Shown here one piece after another: positions 25,241 to 34,600 of a DNA stretch of 64,000 nt. The translations under genes were made by a program, and so were the position numbers. Origin of the DNA: Gemmatimonas sp. (lineage in GTDB: Bacteria; Gemmatimonadota; Gemmatimonadetes; Gemmatimonadales; Gemmatimonadaceae); the NCBI GenBank assembly GCA_025361705.1, contig JANYJW010000012.1:18558-82557 (forward strand). The letters are read 5' to 3'. The notes beneath the pieces were generated by a model that was given only the letters and a program-made list of their open reading frames with translations, had not been told where the DNA came from and ran no database searches. Positions within the stretch are counted from its first letter, which is position 1. Each line of letters begins with the position of its first letter.

Positions 25241-27270
25241 GCCGCTTTCTGACCGCCTCGCTTCTGTGCCTCGCGCTTCCCCTTGGCGCGCAAACGAGCG
25301 CTGCCGTTGCCTCGTGGATTCACCTCGACGCCGTGCCGGGCACGGAAGCATCGACGGCGAAACACCTCATGGCCGCGCTGCCTGGCTGGCGCACCGACCA
25401 GTGGGGGAATGTCATCAAGACCGTCGGCCGCGGCACGCCGCGTCGCGTCGTTGCGTGCGCGCTCGACTACTCGGCGTTCGTCGTGTCGCAGATCACGGAC
25501 GCGGGTTACCTGCGCCTGCGTCGCAGCGGCGTGCCGTCGCATCCGTTGTGGAATCAGTTCCAGGAAGCGCAGCGCATCGCCGTCTTCACGGCCACGGGAC
25601 GCGTGCCGGGCGTGGTGGCCGTCGCCAACGGCCACTTCGCGCGCCAGCACGCGGGCGACACCACGGTCGTCACGGCCGACCAGCTGTGGGTAGACATCGG
25701 CGCGTCGTCGCGCGCCGAGGTCGAGACGCTCGGCGTGGCGCTGCTCGACCCCGTCATGCCAGACCGGCCGCTGTGGACCTTCGGCGCATTCGCCACGGGG
25801 CCGGCGGCCGGCGCGCGCGCAGGCTGCGCCGCCGTGGCTGCAGCCGCCACGCAGGTGCCGGCAAGTGGCGAGACGACGTTCATTCTCTCGACGCAGCGCA
25901 TCTTCGGGTGGGTGGGGCTGTCGGCCGCGCTCGCGCAATTGGGCGCCGTCGATCAGGTGGCACTTGCCGATGCGGGCCGGCTCGCGCGGAGCGTGTCGCG
26001 CGCGGGCAGTGCACGCCTGCCGCAGCCATTCCGCGCTCTCGTCGGCCGAGTGCGTGCCGATTCACTGTCGGTCTTCGCGCCGGCCGTCCGCTGGCCGGGG
26101 AGCACGGTGGAGTCGGTCGACAGCGCCGAGGCAGGCACGCTCGCGGCGTGGGTAGCCACCGCCGCAGGACTTGATCACACGCCCTCGCTGATTGCGCTGC
26201 CCACCGATACCGCGCGCCACCTCGCCCCGCGCCGCGACGCGTACAATGCGCTCGAGCGGGAGTTCCTGGAGCTGGGCGACATTCACGCGGTAGCCGGGCA
26301 CGAGCGCCCCATGCGCGACGCCGTGTTGGCCCGGCTCCCCAAGTGGGCGCGCGACAAATCGCAGGTGGACTCGGCGGGCAACATTATCGTGACCGCGGGT
26401 CCCGATCGCGATGCCATCGCGATGATTGCCCACGTCGACGAGGTGGGCTTTGAGGTCGACAGCATCCTCGCCGACGGGCGCGTGACGCTGCGCGTGCGCG
26501 GCGGCGCGGTGCTGCCCTCGTGGGAAGGTGTGCCGGCGTACCTGCACTTCGACGCGCCGGCAAGCGCGCCGGCAAGCGCGCCGCTGCGCGGCGTCTTCGT
26601 TCCGCGCGACTCTGCGCGCCTCAAGTCGCCCGGCAAGCTGCAGGCGTGGTTCGGCATGGACTCCGCGCAGCTCGTGGCGCGCGGCGTGCGGTCTGGCCTC
26701 AGCCTTACCGCGTACAAGCGCGCCGACCGACTGGCCGGCACGCGCGTCACGGGCCGCTCGAGCGATGATCGCACGGGCGTCTCCGCCCTGCTGACGGCGG
26801 TGGCGTCCATCAATCCCGCCGCACTCACGCGGCGTGTCTACTTTGTGTGGACGGTACAGGAGGAAGGCGGACTCAACGGCGCACGCGCTTTCGGCAACCG
26901 GTACGGCGCGTCGCTGCAGCGCGTGTATGCCGTGGACACCTTTGTCAGTGCGGACTCGCCCATGGAGTCGCCGCACTTTGCCCTGGCGCCGTTGGGCGCG
27001 GGAGCGGTGCTGCGCGGCCTCGACGACGGCTCACTGGCGCCGCGCACCGAGCGCGAGCGGGTGATGCGCGTGGCACGCGCCAACGGCATTCCGCTGCAGG
27101 TGGGCACGACGTTTGGCAGCACCGATGCGTCGGCGGTCTCGCCGTGGGGGCCGCCGGCCGTGGGACTCAGCTGGCCGGGGCGCTACTCGCACGGGCCGGC
27201 GGAGGTCTTCGACCTGCGCGATGTTGCGTCGCTGGCGCGGCTCGTGGCGGCGCTGGCGTTGGCGCCATAG
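25237..27270 (+). CDS. M42-type metallopeptidase with a degenerate N-terminal duplicate
   Basis: This encodes 677 residues; the start is fixed by the 4-base overlap with the asparaginase gene, and a signal peptide follows (MSRFLTASLLCLALPLGAQ). The C-terminal half (from about residue 335) has a complete M42 two-zinc site: H399 in AHVDEVG, D510 in SSDDRTG, E542-E543 in QEEGG, D567 in YAVDTF and H652 in YSHGPAEV. The N-terminal half has the same general layout (WGNVIKTVG and then CALDYSAFVVSQITDAGYL, comparable with the AHVDEVG region) but has lost most ligands. It probably releases amino acids from peptides in the periplasm. Confidence 0.85.
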   Translation: MSRFLTASLLCLALPLGAQTSAAVASWIHLDAVPGTEASTAKHLMAALPGWRTDQWGNVIKTVGRGTPRRVVACALDYSAFVVSQITDAGYLRLRRSGVPSHPLWNQFQEAQRIAVFTATGRVPGVVAVANGHFARQHAGDTTVVTADQLWVDIGASSRAEVETLGVALLDPVMPDRPLWTFGAFATGPAAGARAGCAAVAAAATQVPASGETTFILSTQRIFGWVGLSAALAQLGAVDQVALADAGRLARSVSRAGSARLPQPFRALVGRVRADSLSVFAPAVRWPGSTVESVDSAEAGTLAAWVATAAGLDHTPSLIALPTDTARHLAPRRDAYNALEREFLELGDIHAVAGHERPMRDAVLARLPKWARDKSQVDSAGNIIVTAGPDRDAIAMIAHVDEVGFEVDSILADGRVTLRVRGGAVLPSWEGVPAYLHFDAPASAPASAPLRGVFVPRDSARLKSPGKLQAWFGMDSAQLVARGVRSGLSLTAYKRADRLAGTRVTGRSSDDRTGVSALLTAVASINPAALTRRVYFVWTVQEEGGLNGARAFGNRYGASLQRVYAVDTFVSADSPMESPHFALAPLGAGAVLRGLDDGSLAPRTERERVMRVARANGIPLQVGTTFGSTDASAVSPWGPPAVGLSWPGRYSHGPAEVFDLRDVASLARLVAALALAP

Positions 27271-27344
27271 CGCGTCGCCTGGCCCCCCGCTTCATTTCGG
27301 TGATCTCGCGACTGGCTGGCTCCCTCTTTCCCCTGTCCGCGACC

Positions 27345-28889
27345 ATGCGACGCTTCGTCCTCGCCCTTCTCTGCGCGCCCGCCCTCGCCGCCGCGCAGTC
27401 ACCCGCCGCCATCGACAGCATCGTCGAGCGCGCCCTCAAGACGTTTGGCAATCAGGGCGCCGCCATTGCCGTGGTGAAGGACGGCAAGGTCATCGTGGCG
27501 CGGGGTTACGGCATCAAGACGCTGGGCGCGCCCGACCCGGTGGGTCCCGACACGCGATTCGGCATCGCGTCCAACACCAAGGCCTTTACGGCCACGGCCC
27601 TCGGCATCCTCGTCGAGGAAGGCAAGGTCCAGTGGGACGCGCCGGTCATCCGGTACCTCCCGGAGTTCGCGATGTACGACCCGTTCGTCACGCGCGAGAT
27701 CACCATCCGCGACCTGCTGGTGCATCGCTCGGGCCTTGGCCTCGGCGCGGGCGACCTGCTCTGGTGGCCGGCGTCGACCTACGACCGCAAGGAGATCATG
27801 CGCCGCCTGCGCTTCATAAAGCCGGCGGCGTCATTCCGCACTGCGTACGCGTACGACAACGTGCTCTACCTCGTGGCGGGCGAGGTGATTGAACGCCTGA
27901 GCGGGCGCACGTGGGAACAGTTCATTCAGGAGCGCATCCTCACCCGCGTCGGGATGACCGCGAGCACCGTGCGCCACAGCGACGCGGCGGGACAGGCCGA
28001 TGTGGCCACCACGCACGCCGAGGTGGACGGCAAATTGCAGGTGATAGCGCCGATGACGAGTGACAATACCAATCCCGCGGGCGGCATCAACGCCGGCGCA
28101 CGCGACATCGCCAAGTGGCTGCTGGTGCAGCTCGACAGCGGCAAGCTCGCCGACGGTTCTCGGCTGGTGAGTGCGCGCACGGCCCGCGAGATCTGGACCG
28201 GCGTGACGCCCATGGGCACCGGCCCGGCGGCCGCCGACATCGCGCCGCTCGCCAAGCAGTTCAACCTGTATGCGCTCGGCTTCCAGACCAATGACTTCCG
28301 TGGCCGCAAGCTGCTGTGGCACACGGGCGGCCTGCCGGGATACCTCTCGTTCGTGTCGTTCATTCCCGAGGCGCGCGTGGGTGTGGCCGTGCTGACCAAC
28401 ACCGAAACGCCGATGTTCTCCGCGTTGGGCTGGTCGCTGCTCGACTACGCGCTCGGCACCAAGCCGCCGTGGGACTTCGTCGGCGGATACGCCGCGCTCG
28501 CGCAGAAGCAGAAGCAGGCGGTCGGCGCGGCGCGTACGGCCACCGCGACGGCGCGCGATTCGCTGAGCAAGCCTTCGCTCGCGCTGGCGAAATACGCGGG
28601 CACCTATGAGGACGCGTGGTACGGCGACGTCACGGTCACGTTCGCCAACGGCACGTTGCGCATGGCCCTTGGCCACACGCCGCAGCTGCAGGGCGAGATG
28701 GTGCACTGGCAGCACGACACGTTCCTCGCGCGCTGGGACGATCGCGAGATGCGTGCCGACGCATTGGTGACATTCCAGCTGAACGCCGATGGCAGCATTG
28801 ATCAAGTCAAGCTGCGCGCCGCCGACCCGGACACGGATTTTTCGTTCGACTTCCAGGACCTGCTGCTCAAGCCCAAGCCGAAGCGGTGA
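27345..28889 (+). CDS. Class C beta-lactamase-related serine hydrolase with DUF3471 domain
   Basis: This encodes 514 residues. The start is the ATG at 27345, followed by a signal peptide cleaved near AAAQS. The penicillin-binding fold motifs are S76-x-x-K79 (SNTK), Y170-D-N172 and HTGG near residue 327 in place of KTG. After residue 405 a DUF3471-type beta domain follows (LAKYAGTYEDAWYGDV). Such proteins are usually peptidases or esterases rather than antibiotic-resistance enzymes, so a beta-lactamase activity should not be assumed. The stop overlaps the next gene's start (TGATG). Confidence 0.9.
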   Translation: MRRFVLALLCAPALAAAQSPAAIDSIVERALKTFGNQGAAIAVVKDGKVIVARGYGIKTLGAPDPVGPDTRFGIASNTKAFTATALGILVEEGKVQWDAPVIRYLPEFAMYDPFVTREITIRDLLVHRSGLGLGAGDLLWWPASTYDRKEIMRRLRFIKPAASFRTAYAYDNVLYLVAGEVIERLSGRTWEQFIQERILTRVGMTASTVRHSDAAGQADVATTHAEVDGKLQVIAPMTSDNTNPAGGINAGARDIAKWLLVQLDSGKLADGSRLVSARTAREIWTGVTPMGTGPAAADIAPLAKQFNLYALGFQTNDFRGRKLLWHTGGLPGYLSFVSFIPEARVGVAVLTNTETPMFSALGWSLLDYALGTKPPWDFVGGYAALAQKQKQAVGAARTATATARDSLSKPSLALAKYAGTYEDAWYGDVTVTFANGTLRMALGHTPQLQGEMVHWQHDTFLARWDDREMRADALVTFQLNADGSIDQVKLRAADPDTDFSFDFQDLLLKPKPKR

Positions 28890-29836
28890 TGCGGCGGTTC
28901 GCGTTCGCGCTGGCACTCGGAATCCTGCTGCCGCAGGCGGCGCGGGCGCAGCGCGCCGTCACGGTGCGTGCCGACAACGACGCGTTCAACTTCTGGCAGG
29001 CGCCGTGGACGCGCCCGGATGAGGAGTACACCAGCGGCGTGCGCCTCGACATACAGTATGATGGCGCGGCGTCGTGGGCCCGGCGCTTCCGCTGGTTGGT
29101 GGGCACCTGCACGGGCGCCGACGCGCCGTGCGCATCGCACACCTGGGCGTTTGGACAGGACATCTACACGGCGGTGCGTCCCAAGAATGTCGCGACGGCC
29201 ATTCCCGGCGGGCGCCCCGACGCGGGCGTGCTGTGGCTCCTCGCGTCGACGCGCGTGGAGCAGCCTCGGGTATTGACCGAACTGGCGTGGACCCTTGGCG
29301 TCACGGGGCCGCCAAGCCTGGCGGAACCGATGCAGCAGCTTTTCCATGACATGGCCCCGGCATTCAACCGGCCAATCACCTGGGGCGCGCAGGTGCCGGC
29401 CGAGCCGGTCTTCGCCGCCAGCTATGACCAGCGACGACGGGCGATACTCGGTGGGCTCGAGTTGCAGCCGCATGCCGGCGCCTCATTGGGTACGTTGCTC
29501 ACCGAAGCCCGGGCTGGCGTTGGTGTCCGCGTCGGGACCGGGTTGGAACACCCATGGCGTCCGGCGGCCAACGGCCGGCCCGTGTCGCTGGCGTTCGTCG
29601 GCGACGCCACCGTGCGCGGCGTCGCACGCAACGAGGTGCTCAGTGGCGCGTTCTTCCGACGCGGCGCACATGTCGCGCTGCGCACCATGGTCACCGACGT
29701 GCAGGGAGGAGTGCGGCTGCGCTGGCGCCGCGTCGACGTGGCGTGGGTGGCCCACCAAACGTCGGCCGAATACGCGACCCGCAGCACGCCGCATGCGTGG
29801 TCGACGCTCGAAGCAACCTGGCGGCCGAGGCGCTAG
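28889..29836 (+). CDS. LpxR-like outer-membrane protein (DUF2219)
   Basis: This encodes 315 residues from the ATG at 28889; the GTG at 28886 is an alternative. A signal peptide is followed at once by the family's N-terminal pattern VRADNDAFNFWQ and then DEEYTSGVRLD, with later strands GQDIYTA and GARAGVRVG-like beta segments. LpxR-type proteins are 12-stranded outer-membrane barrels that remove the 3'-acyloxyacyl chain of lipid A. The Asn and Asp near the start fit the known active-site region, but enzymatic activity is not proven by motif alone. It belongs to a tightly packed run with the serine hydrolase and MsrB genes. Confidence 0.8.
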   Translation: MRRFAFALALGILLPQAARAQRAVTVRADNDAFNFWQAPWTRPDEEYTSGVRLDIQYDGAASWARRFRWLVGTCTGADAPCASHTWAFGQDIYTAVRPKNVATAIPGGRPDAGVLWLLASTRVEQPRVLTELAWTLGVTGPPSLAEPMQQLFHDMAPAFNRPITWGAQVPAEPVFAASYDQRRRAILGGLELQPHAGASLGTLLTEARAGVGVRVGTGLEHPWRPAANGRPVSLAFVGDATVRGVARNEVLSGAFFRRGAHVALRTMVTDVQGGVRLRWRRVDVAWVAHQTSAEYATRSTPHAWSTLEATWRPRR

Positions 29837-29839
29837 TCA

Positions 29840-30280
29840 ATGACTGACCGCGAGCCCGAAGCGCGCGATCTCCGCACGCGCCTTACCCCGCTGCAGTACG
29901 AGGTCACGCAGTGCAGCGCCACCGAGTCACCGTTTGCCAACGCGTTCTGGGACCACCACGAGCGCGGCATCTATGTCGACGTGGTCACGGGCGAACCGCT
30001 CTTTGCCTCGATCGACAAGTTCGATTCGGGTACGGGCTGGCCGTCGTTCACGCGCCCCATCGAAGGGCAGCGCGTCAGTGAGCGCGAAGACCGGGCGCAC
30101 GGCATGCGGCGTGTCGAAGTGCGCTCGGCCGAGGGCGATTCGCACCTTGGGCATCTGTTCCCCGACGGTCCGCAGCCCACCGGCATGCGCTACTGCATCA
30201 ACTCGGCGGCGTTGCGATTTGTACCCGTCGATCGCCTCGAGGCCGAAGGGTACGCGGCGTTCCTCGCGATGTTCGCGTAG
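29840..30280 (+). CDS. msrB: Peptide methionine-R-sulfoxide reductase, single-cysteine form
   Basis: This encodes 146 residues covering the whole MsrB fold. The catalytic Cys is C119 in [11 protein letters not shown], and HLGHLF and GTGWPSF motifs are present. The resolving cysteine of two-Cys MsrB enzymes (SGCGWPSF) is Thr65 here. The two CxxC zinc pairs are also absent, so this is a zinc-free, probably one-Cys MsrB that would need glutathione- or thioredoxin-type reduction directly on the sulfenic acid. One other Cys (near residue 25, [10 protein letters not shown]) might substitute as resolver. No signal peptide is visible, so it should be cytoplasmic. Confidence 0.93.
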   Translation: MTDREPEARDLRTRLTPLQYEVTQCSATESPFANAFWDHHERGIYVDVVTGEPLFASIDKFDSGTGWPSFTRPIEGQRVSEREDRAHGMRRVEVRSAEGDSHLGHLFPDGPQPTGMRYCINSAALRFVPVDRLEAEGYAAFLAMFA

Positions 30281-30324
30281 TGTCGCCGGACTACCTTTCC
30301 TGCTGACTCGCTCATGAGAGGCTG

Positions 30325-31527
30325 ATGCTCCTTCGCCCGGTGCTGCTGATGGCGCTCGCCATCCCGCTGATCGCCCGGCAATCGCCGGCCCAGCAGCTCG
30401 CCGGCGACTCCGTGGTTGTCGACACCGTCGCGCCGGGCCTCGAGCACACCTATATCGTGCGCCAGCAGGGGCCGTGGCGCGTACATCTGGTGCGCGTCGA
30501 CCTGCGCGGCGGACACTACGCCGTGCGTAGCGTGCGGGCGCTCGATTCGCTGCGCGGGCGCGAGAAGGTGACTGCCATGGCCGAACGCGCGCGGCAGCAG
30601 GGGCACCGGGTGCGCGTGGCGATCAACGCCGATTTCTTCGACCTCAAGACCGGCGAAAGCGTCAACAACCAGGTGAGCGGCGGCCGGATATGGAAAGCGC
30701 TGGCGATGAGCGGCCCCGCAGGCGGTGCCATGAAGAGCGCGCGCGGCCAGTTTGGCGTGACGCGAGCGGGGAAGCCCGTGATCGACCGGGTGGTCTTTGC
30801 TGGCGTGCTGCACGCCGGACGCACCTTCTGGGCGCTCGACGGCGTGAATGCCATTCCATCCAATGGGCAGGGGCTTGTGCTCTGGCTGCCTGAAGCCAAC
30901 GGCCGGGCGCGCGCCGATTCCACGCGGCCCGGTCGCGAACTGCGCGTGGCCGTGGTGCGGGGCACGTGGCGCGACTCACTGGTGCTGCGCACGCGCGGGG
31001 CTGTGGCTGCTGCCGACTCGGCGCCACTGCCGGCAGGCGAGGGCGCGCTCGTGGCGTATGGCGCCACGGCGGCGCGGCTCGACTCGCTGGTGGTGCTTGC
31101 GCGGCCCGTGGTGGCGCGCGCCGATTGGCTGCCTGCGGCAGGACCGCTGGAAGAGCTCATCGGCGGATGGCCGGTGATCCTGCGCGACGGCGCGCCGACG
31201 GTGGACGAGTCGGCCGTGCGCGAGCTGACCGGCAAGAGCAACGCCAACGTGCGGCATCCACGCAGCCTCATTGGCTTTGATGCCGACACCAGCCACCTGG
31301 TGCTTGTGGTCATCGACGGGCGCAGTGCGGCGAGCGTCGGCATGACGCTGGCTGAGGCGGCCGAGTTCCTGCGCGGGCAGGGGGTGGCGCACGCCTTGAA
31401 CCTCGATGGCGGTGGTTCCTCGGCCCTGGTCATTGATGGACGCGTCGTGAACGTGCCCAGCGACCCCGGCGGCGAGCGGACGGTGGCCAATGCCATCCTC
31501 ATTGAGGCCATTATCAGGCGTCCGTAA
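30325..31527 (+). CDS. Phosphodiester glycosidase family (NAGPA-domain) exported protein
   Basis: This encodes 400 residues with a signal peptide (cleavage near SPAQQ). The C-terminal NAGPA domain shows INADFFD (about residue 100), RSLIGFDAD and NLDGGGSSALV (about residue 370). These are the metal- and substrate-binding signatures of the family related to the human mannose-6-phosphate uncovering enzyme. In bacteria, members remove sugars from phosphodiesters of envelope polymers such as teichoic acid or exopolysaccharide. The exact substrate is unknown. It is transcribed with the same orientation as msrB but separated by 44 bases. Confidence 0.88.
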   Translation: MLLRPVLLMALAIPLIARQSPAQQLAGDSVVVDTVAPGLEHTYIVRQQGPWRVHLVRVDLRGGHYAVRSVRALDSLRGREKVTAMAERARQQGHRVRVAINADFFDLKTGESVNNQVSGGRIWKALAMSGPAGGAMKSARGQFGVTRAGKPVIDRVVFAGVLHAGRTFWALDGVNAIPSNGQGLVLWLPEANGRARADSTRPGRELRVAVVRGTWRDSLVLRTRGAVAAADSAPLPAGEGALVAYGATAARLDSLVVLARPVVARADWLPAAGPLEELIGGWPVILRDGAPTVDESAVRELTGKSNANVRHPRSLIGFDADTSHLVLVVIDGRSAASVGMTLAEAAEFLRGQGVAHALNLDGGGSSALVIDGRVVNVPSDPGGERTVANAILIEAIIRRP

Positions 31528-31740
31528 GGGTTTTCGTCCGCCAAACACCGGACAGAGTTGCGGTGGTTTTCCCTATGTTGGCCCTCTAACGCCCACCACA
31601 CCTTAGGCCCATTCCGGTGACTTGGCCGGATCAGGTGGATTGCGGGTGCCCGCTCGAGCGGCCGGCGTTTTCGCGGCGCGCGTGGCGAGGCCACCTCGCC
31701 CGCGATCGCAACGGAGCGCCGCAAAGGGGGGCAGACCGGC
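31528..31740 (+). promoter_or_regulatory. Leader and promoter region of the hydrogenase operon
   Basis: These 213 bases must hold the operon promoter. A small perfect hairpin (GGCGAGG 31684-31690, loop CCA, CCTCGCC 31694-31700) lies about 40 bases before the start. A strong purine-rich ribosome site (AAAGGGGGGC) is 6-16 bases before the ATG. No convincing sigma-70 or sigma-54 hexamer pair was found. Confidence 0.5.
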
Positions 31741-32892
31741 ATGTTCGTTCGCAATGCAGAGCCGTGGATGGATGGCTCGACGCTTGGTGAGCACCTCGAG
31801 GAGCGTGGCGTCACGCGCCGCAGCTTCGTCGAGTTCTGCACGGAGATGGCCGTGATTCTCGGTCTGGGCAGCGCCGCCGCTCCGTCCGTGGCCAACGCGC
31901 TCGCGACGCAGAAGCGTCCGACCGTCATCTGGCTCGAGATGCAGGAGTGCACCGGATGCGTCGAGAGCGTGCTCCGCACCGAGGCGCCGACCATCGGCGA
32001 CCTGGTGCTCGACGTCGTCTCGCTCGACTACAGCGACACGCTGATGGCTGCCGCCGGCCACGCGGCCGAGAAGGCCAAGGCCGAGTCGATGGCGAAGAAC
32101 AAGGGGAGCTACATCCTTATTGTCACCGGCTCGGTGCCGACCAAGGAAGACGGCATCTACTGCACGCTCGCGGGCAAGACCATCCGGTCACACCTCGAGG
32201 AGGCCGCGGAAGGCGCGGCGGCGATCATCGCGCTCGGCGCGTGTGCGCACTGGGGATCCGTTCAGGCCGCGCGTCCCAACCCGACGGGTGCCGTGGGCGT
32301 GCGCGACATCATCAAGAACAAGCCGATCATCAACATTGCCGGCTGCCCGCCCATTGGCGACGTCGTCACGGCGACGGTGGTGCACTTCCTGACCTTTGGC
32401 CGCTTGCCCTCGATGGACCGCGAGGGGCGCCCGCTCTTCGCGTACGGCAACCGCATCCACGACCAATGCTCGCGCCGTGCGCACTTTGACGCCGGCCAGT
32501 ACGTCGAGAACTTCGACGACGACAATGCGCGCCGCGGGTGGTGCCTGTATCAGGTGGGCTGCAAGGGGCCGGCCACCTATTCGCCGTGCCCGATCGTGCA
32601 GTGGAACCAGCGCACCAGCTGGCCCATTGGCGCCGGGCATCCGTGCATTGGCTGCACCGAGCCGTATTTCTGGGACACCATGTCGCCGTTCTACCAGCGC
32701 CTGCCCGAGGTCGGCGGCTTCGGCGTCGAGAAGCGGGTCGACACCATTGGTGCTTCGCTGGCCATCGGCGCGGCTGCGGGTGTTGCCGCGCACGCTGGCA
32801 TGACCGTGCTCCACCAGATCCGCGCCCGCAAGTCGTCCAAGCAGCTCCCGGAACACGATGCCGCCGCCCAGGAGGACAGCAACAATGGCTAG
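31741..32892 (+). CDS. hupS: [NiFe]-hydrogenase small subunit, Tat-exported
   Basis: This encodes 383 residues. A twin-arginine motif VTRRSFVEF (residues 24-32) and hydrophobic stretch send the folded heterodimer to the periplasm. The FeS subunit binds three clusters. The proximal cluster begins with C70-T-G-C73, and its third Cys is in GACAHWGS. The distal cluster uses HDQC and GWCLYQVGC, and the medial cluster uses GHPCIGC. The extra cysteines of O2-tolerant membrane hydrogenases are Gly and Ser here, so the proximal cluster is the ordinary [4Fe-4S] type. A C-terminal membrane helix (about residues 335-358) anchors it next to the b-type cytochrome. It overlaps the large-subunit gene by 8 bases. 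Confidence 0.96.
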   Translation: MFVRNAEPWMDGSTLGEHLEERGVTRRSFVEFCTEMAVILGLGSAAAPSVANALATQKRPTVIWLEMQECTGCVESVLRTEAPTIGDLVLDVVSLDYSDTLMAAAGHAAEKAKAESMAKNKGSYILIVTGSVPTKEDGIYCTLAGKTIRSHLEEAAEGAAAIIALGACAHWGSVQAARPNPTGAVGVRDIIKNKPIINIAGCPPIGDVVTATVVHFLTFGRLPSMDREGRPLFAYGNRIHDQCSRRAHFDAGQYVENFDDDNARRGWCLYQVGCKGPATYSPCPIVQWNQRTSWPIGAGHPCIGCTEPYFWDTMSPFYQRLPEVGGFGVEKRVDTIGASLAIGAAAGVAAHAGMTVLHQIRARKSSKQLPEHDAAAQEDSNNG

Positions 32893-34600
32893 CACCAAAG
32901 TCGTCGTCGACCCGATCACCCGCATCGAAGGGCACCTGCGCATCGAGGTGCAGGCCGACGCGGGCAAGATCAGCGGGTCGTGGGCCACGGCCACCATGTT
33001 CCGCGGCATCGAGACCATCATGACGGGGCGCGACCCGCGCGACGCCTGGGCATTCACCCAGCGCATCTGCGGTGTCTGCACGACGGTGCACGCCATTGCC
33101 TCGTGCCGAGCGGTGGAAGACGCGCTGGACATCAAGGTGCCGGCCAACGCCAACATCATCCGCAACCTGGTCCACGGCATGCAGTACATCCAGGACCACG
33201 TGATCCACTTCTATCACCTGCACGCGCTCGACTGGGTGGATGTGGTGAGTGCCGTGGGCGCCGACCCCGACAAGGCGGCGGCGCTTGCCAAGTCGCTCTC
33301 GCCGTGGCCGAACAACGACGCGGCGCATTTCCGCGCCGTGCAGGCGCGCCTCAAGAAGTTCGTTGGCTCGGGGCAGCTGGGCATCTTCGCCAACGGCTAC
33401 TGGGGCCATCCGGCCTACAAGCTGCCGCCCGAAGCGAACCTCATGGCCGTCTCGCATTATCTGGAGGCGCTCGACTGGCAGCGCGACGTCATCCGCCTGC
33501 ACACGGTGTTTGGCGGCAAGAACCCACACCCGAACTTCCTCGTCGGCGGCATGGCAAGCGCCATCAACCTCGACGAGACGGCAACCATCAATGCCGTGCG
33601 CCTCGCCGACGTCATGGGCATGATCAAGAAGGCGAAGGATTTCGTCGAGCAGGTCTACTGGCCCGACCTCGTCGCCATCGCCTCGTTCTACAAGGACTGG
33701 GGCGCGATTGGCGGCGGCGTCCCGAACTTCCTGGCCTGCGGCGAGTTCCCGGAGTCCGATCCGCGCGACCTGAAGTCGCTCTACTTTCCGCGCGGCATCA
33801 TCATGGGGAAGGACCTCTCGACAGTGCACGAGTACGACCACAAGAAGGTCGCCGAGTACATCAACTCGTCGTGGTATACGTACGAGGGTGGCGACGACAA
33901 GGGGCTGCATCCGTGGGACGGCGAGACGACGCCGAAGTACACGGGCCCCAAGGCGCCATACGAGTACCTGCAGGGTGAAAAGAAGTACACGTGGATGAAG
34001 GCGCCGCGGTACGAGGGCAAGGCGATGCAGGTGGGGCCGCTGGCCCGCATGCTCGTCGGCTACGCCTCGGGCCACGCCGACATCAAGGCGCTGGTGGGCG
34101 AAGCGCTCGGCAAGCTCAAGGTGGGTCCCGAAGTGCTCTTCTCCACGCTTGGCCGCACCGCGGCCCGCGGCATCGAGACGGTGCTGCTGGCCGGCAAGAT
34201 GGAGGGCTGGATGAACCAGCTGCTCGCCAACGTGAAGGCGGGGCAGGTGGCCACGTTCACCAAGGACAAGTGGGATCCCAAGACGTGGCCCAAGAAGGCG
34301 CAGGGCTACGGCTACCTGGACGCGCCGCGCGGCGCACTGGGGCACTGGGTGCAGATCGAGGATGAGAAGATCGCCCGCTACCAGTGCGTGGTGCCCAGCA
34401 CGTGGAACTGTTCGCCGCGTGATGCGCAGGGCCAGATGGGCGCGTACGAGGCGGCGCTGGTGGACAACCATCCGCTCGCCCGGCCCGACCAACCGCTCGA
34501 GATCCTGCGCACCATCCACTCCTTCGATCCGTGCCTCGCGTGCGGCGTGCACGTGCTCGACGCTGACGGTGGCCTGCTCGCGGAGGTCAAGGTCCAATGA
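32885..34600 (+). CDS. hupL: [NiFe]-hydrogenase large subunit
   Basis: This encodes 571 residues from the ATG at 32885. The nickel-iron site uses two cysteine pairs: C62-x-x-C65 in RICGVCTTVH and C550-x-x-C553 in DPCLACGVH. The family's DPITRIEGHLR block is at the N-terminus. The protein should be cut after H556, removing a 15-residue tail, by the protease encoded two genes downstream. It oxidises H2 in the periplasm as partner of the small subunit; the whole complex belongs to respiratory group 1. The stop overlaps the start of the cytochrome gene by 4 bases. Confidence 0.97.
   Translation: MASTKVVVDPITRIEGHLRIEVQADAGKISGSWATATMFRGIETIMTGRDPRDAWAFTQRICGVCTTVHAIASCRAVEDALDIKVPANANIIRNLVHGMQYIQDHVIHFYHLHALDWVDVVSAVGADPDKAAALAKSLSPWPNNDAAHFRAVQARLKKFVGSGQLGIFANGYWGHPAYKLPPEANLMAVSHYLEALDWQRDVIRLHTVFGGKNPHPNFLVGGMASAINLDETATINAVRLADVMGMIKKAKDFVEQVYWPDLVAIASFYKDWGAIGGGVPNFLACGEFPESDPRDLKSLYFPRGIIMGKDLSTVHEYDHKKVAEYINSSWYTYEGGDDKGLHPWDGETTPKYTGPKAPYEYLQGEKKYTWMKAPRYEGKAMQVGPLARMLVGYASGHADIKALVGEALGKLKVGPEVLFSTLGRTAARGIETVLLAGKMEGWMNQLLANVKAGQVATFTKDKWDPKTWPKKAQGYGYLDAPRGALGHWVQIEDEKIARYQCVVPSTWNCSPRDAQGQMGAYEAALVDNHPLARPDQPLEILRTIHSFDPCLACGVHVLDADGGLLAEVKVQ

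Noticed and set aside
27345..28889. Antibiotic-resistance beta-lactamase.
   Set aside because: Motifs are only family-level (HTGG in place of KTG), and the DUF3471 domain points to a peptidase or esterase-like serine hydrolase.
31615..31660. Sigma-54 promoter ahead of the hydrogenase operon.
   Set aside because: GG and GC elements are present, but the spacing is 14 or 18 rather than the required 12.
31741..32892. O2-tolerant (six-cysteine proximal cluster) hydrogenase.
   Set aside because: The two extra cysteine positions are Gly and Ser.
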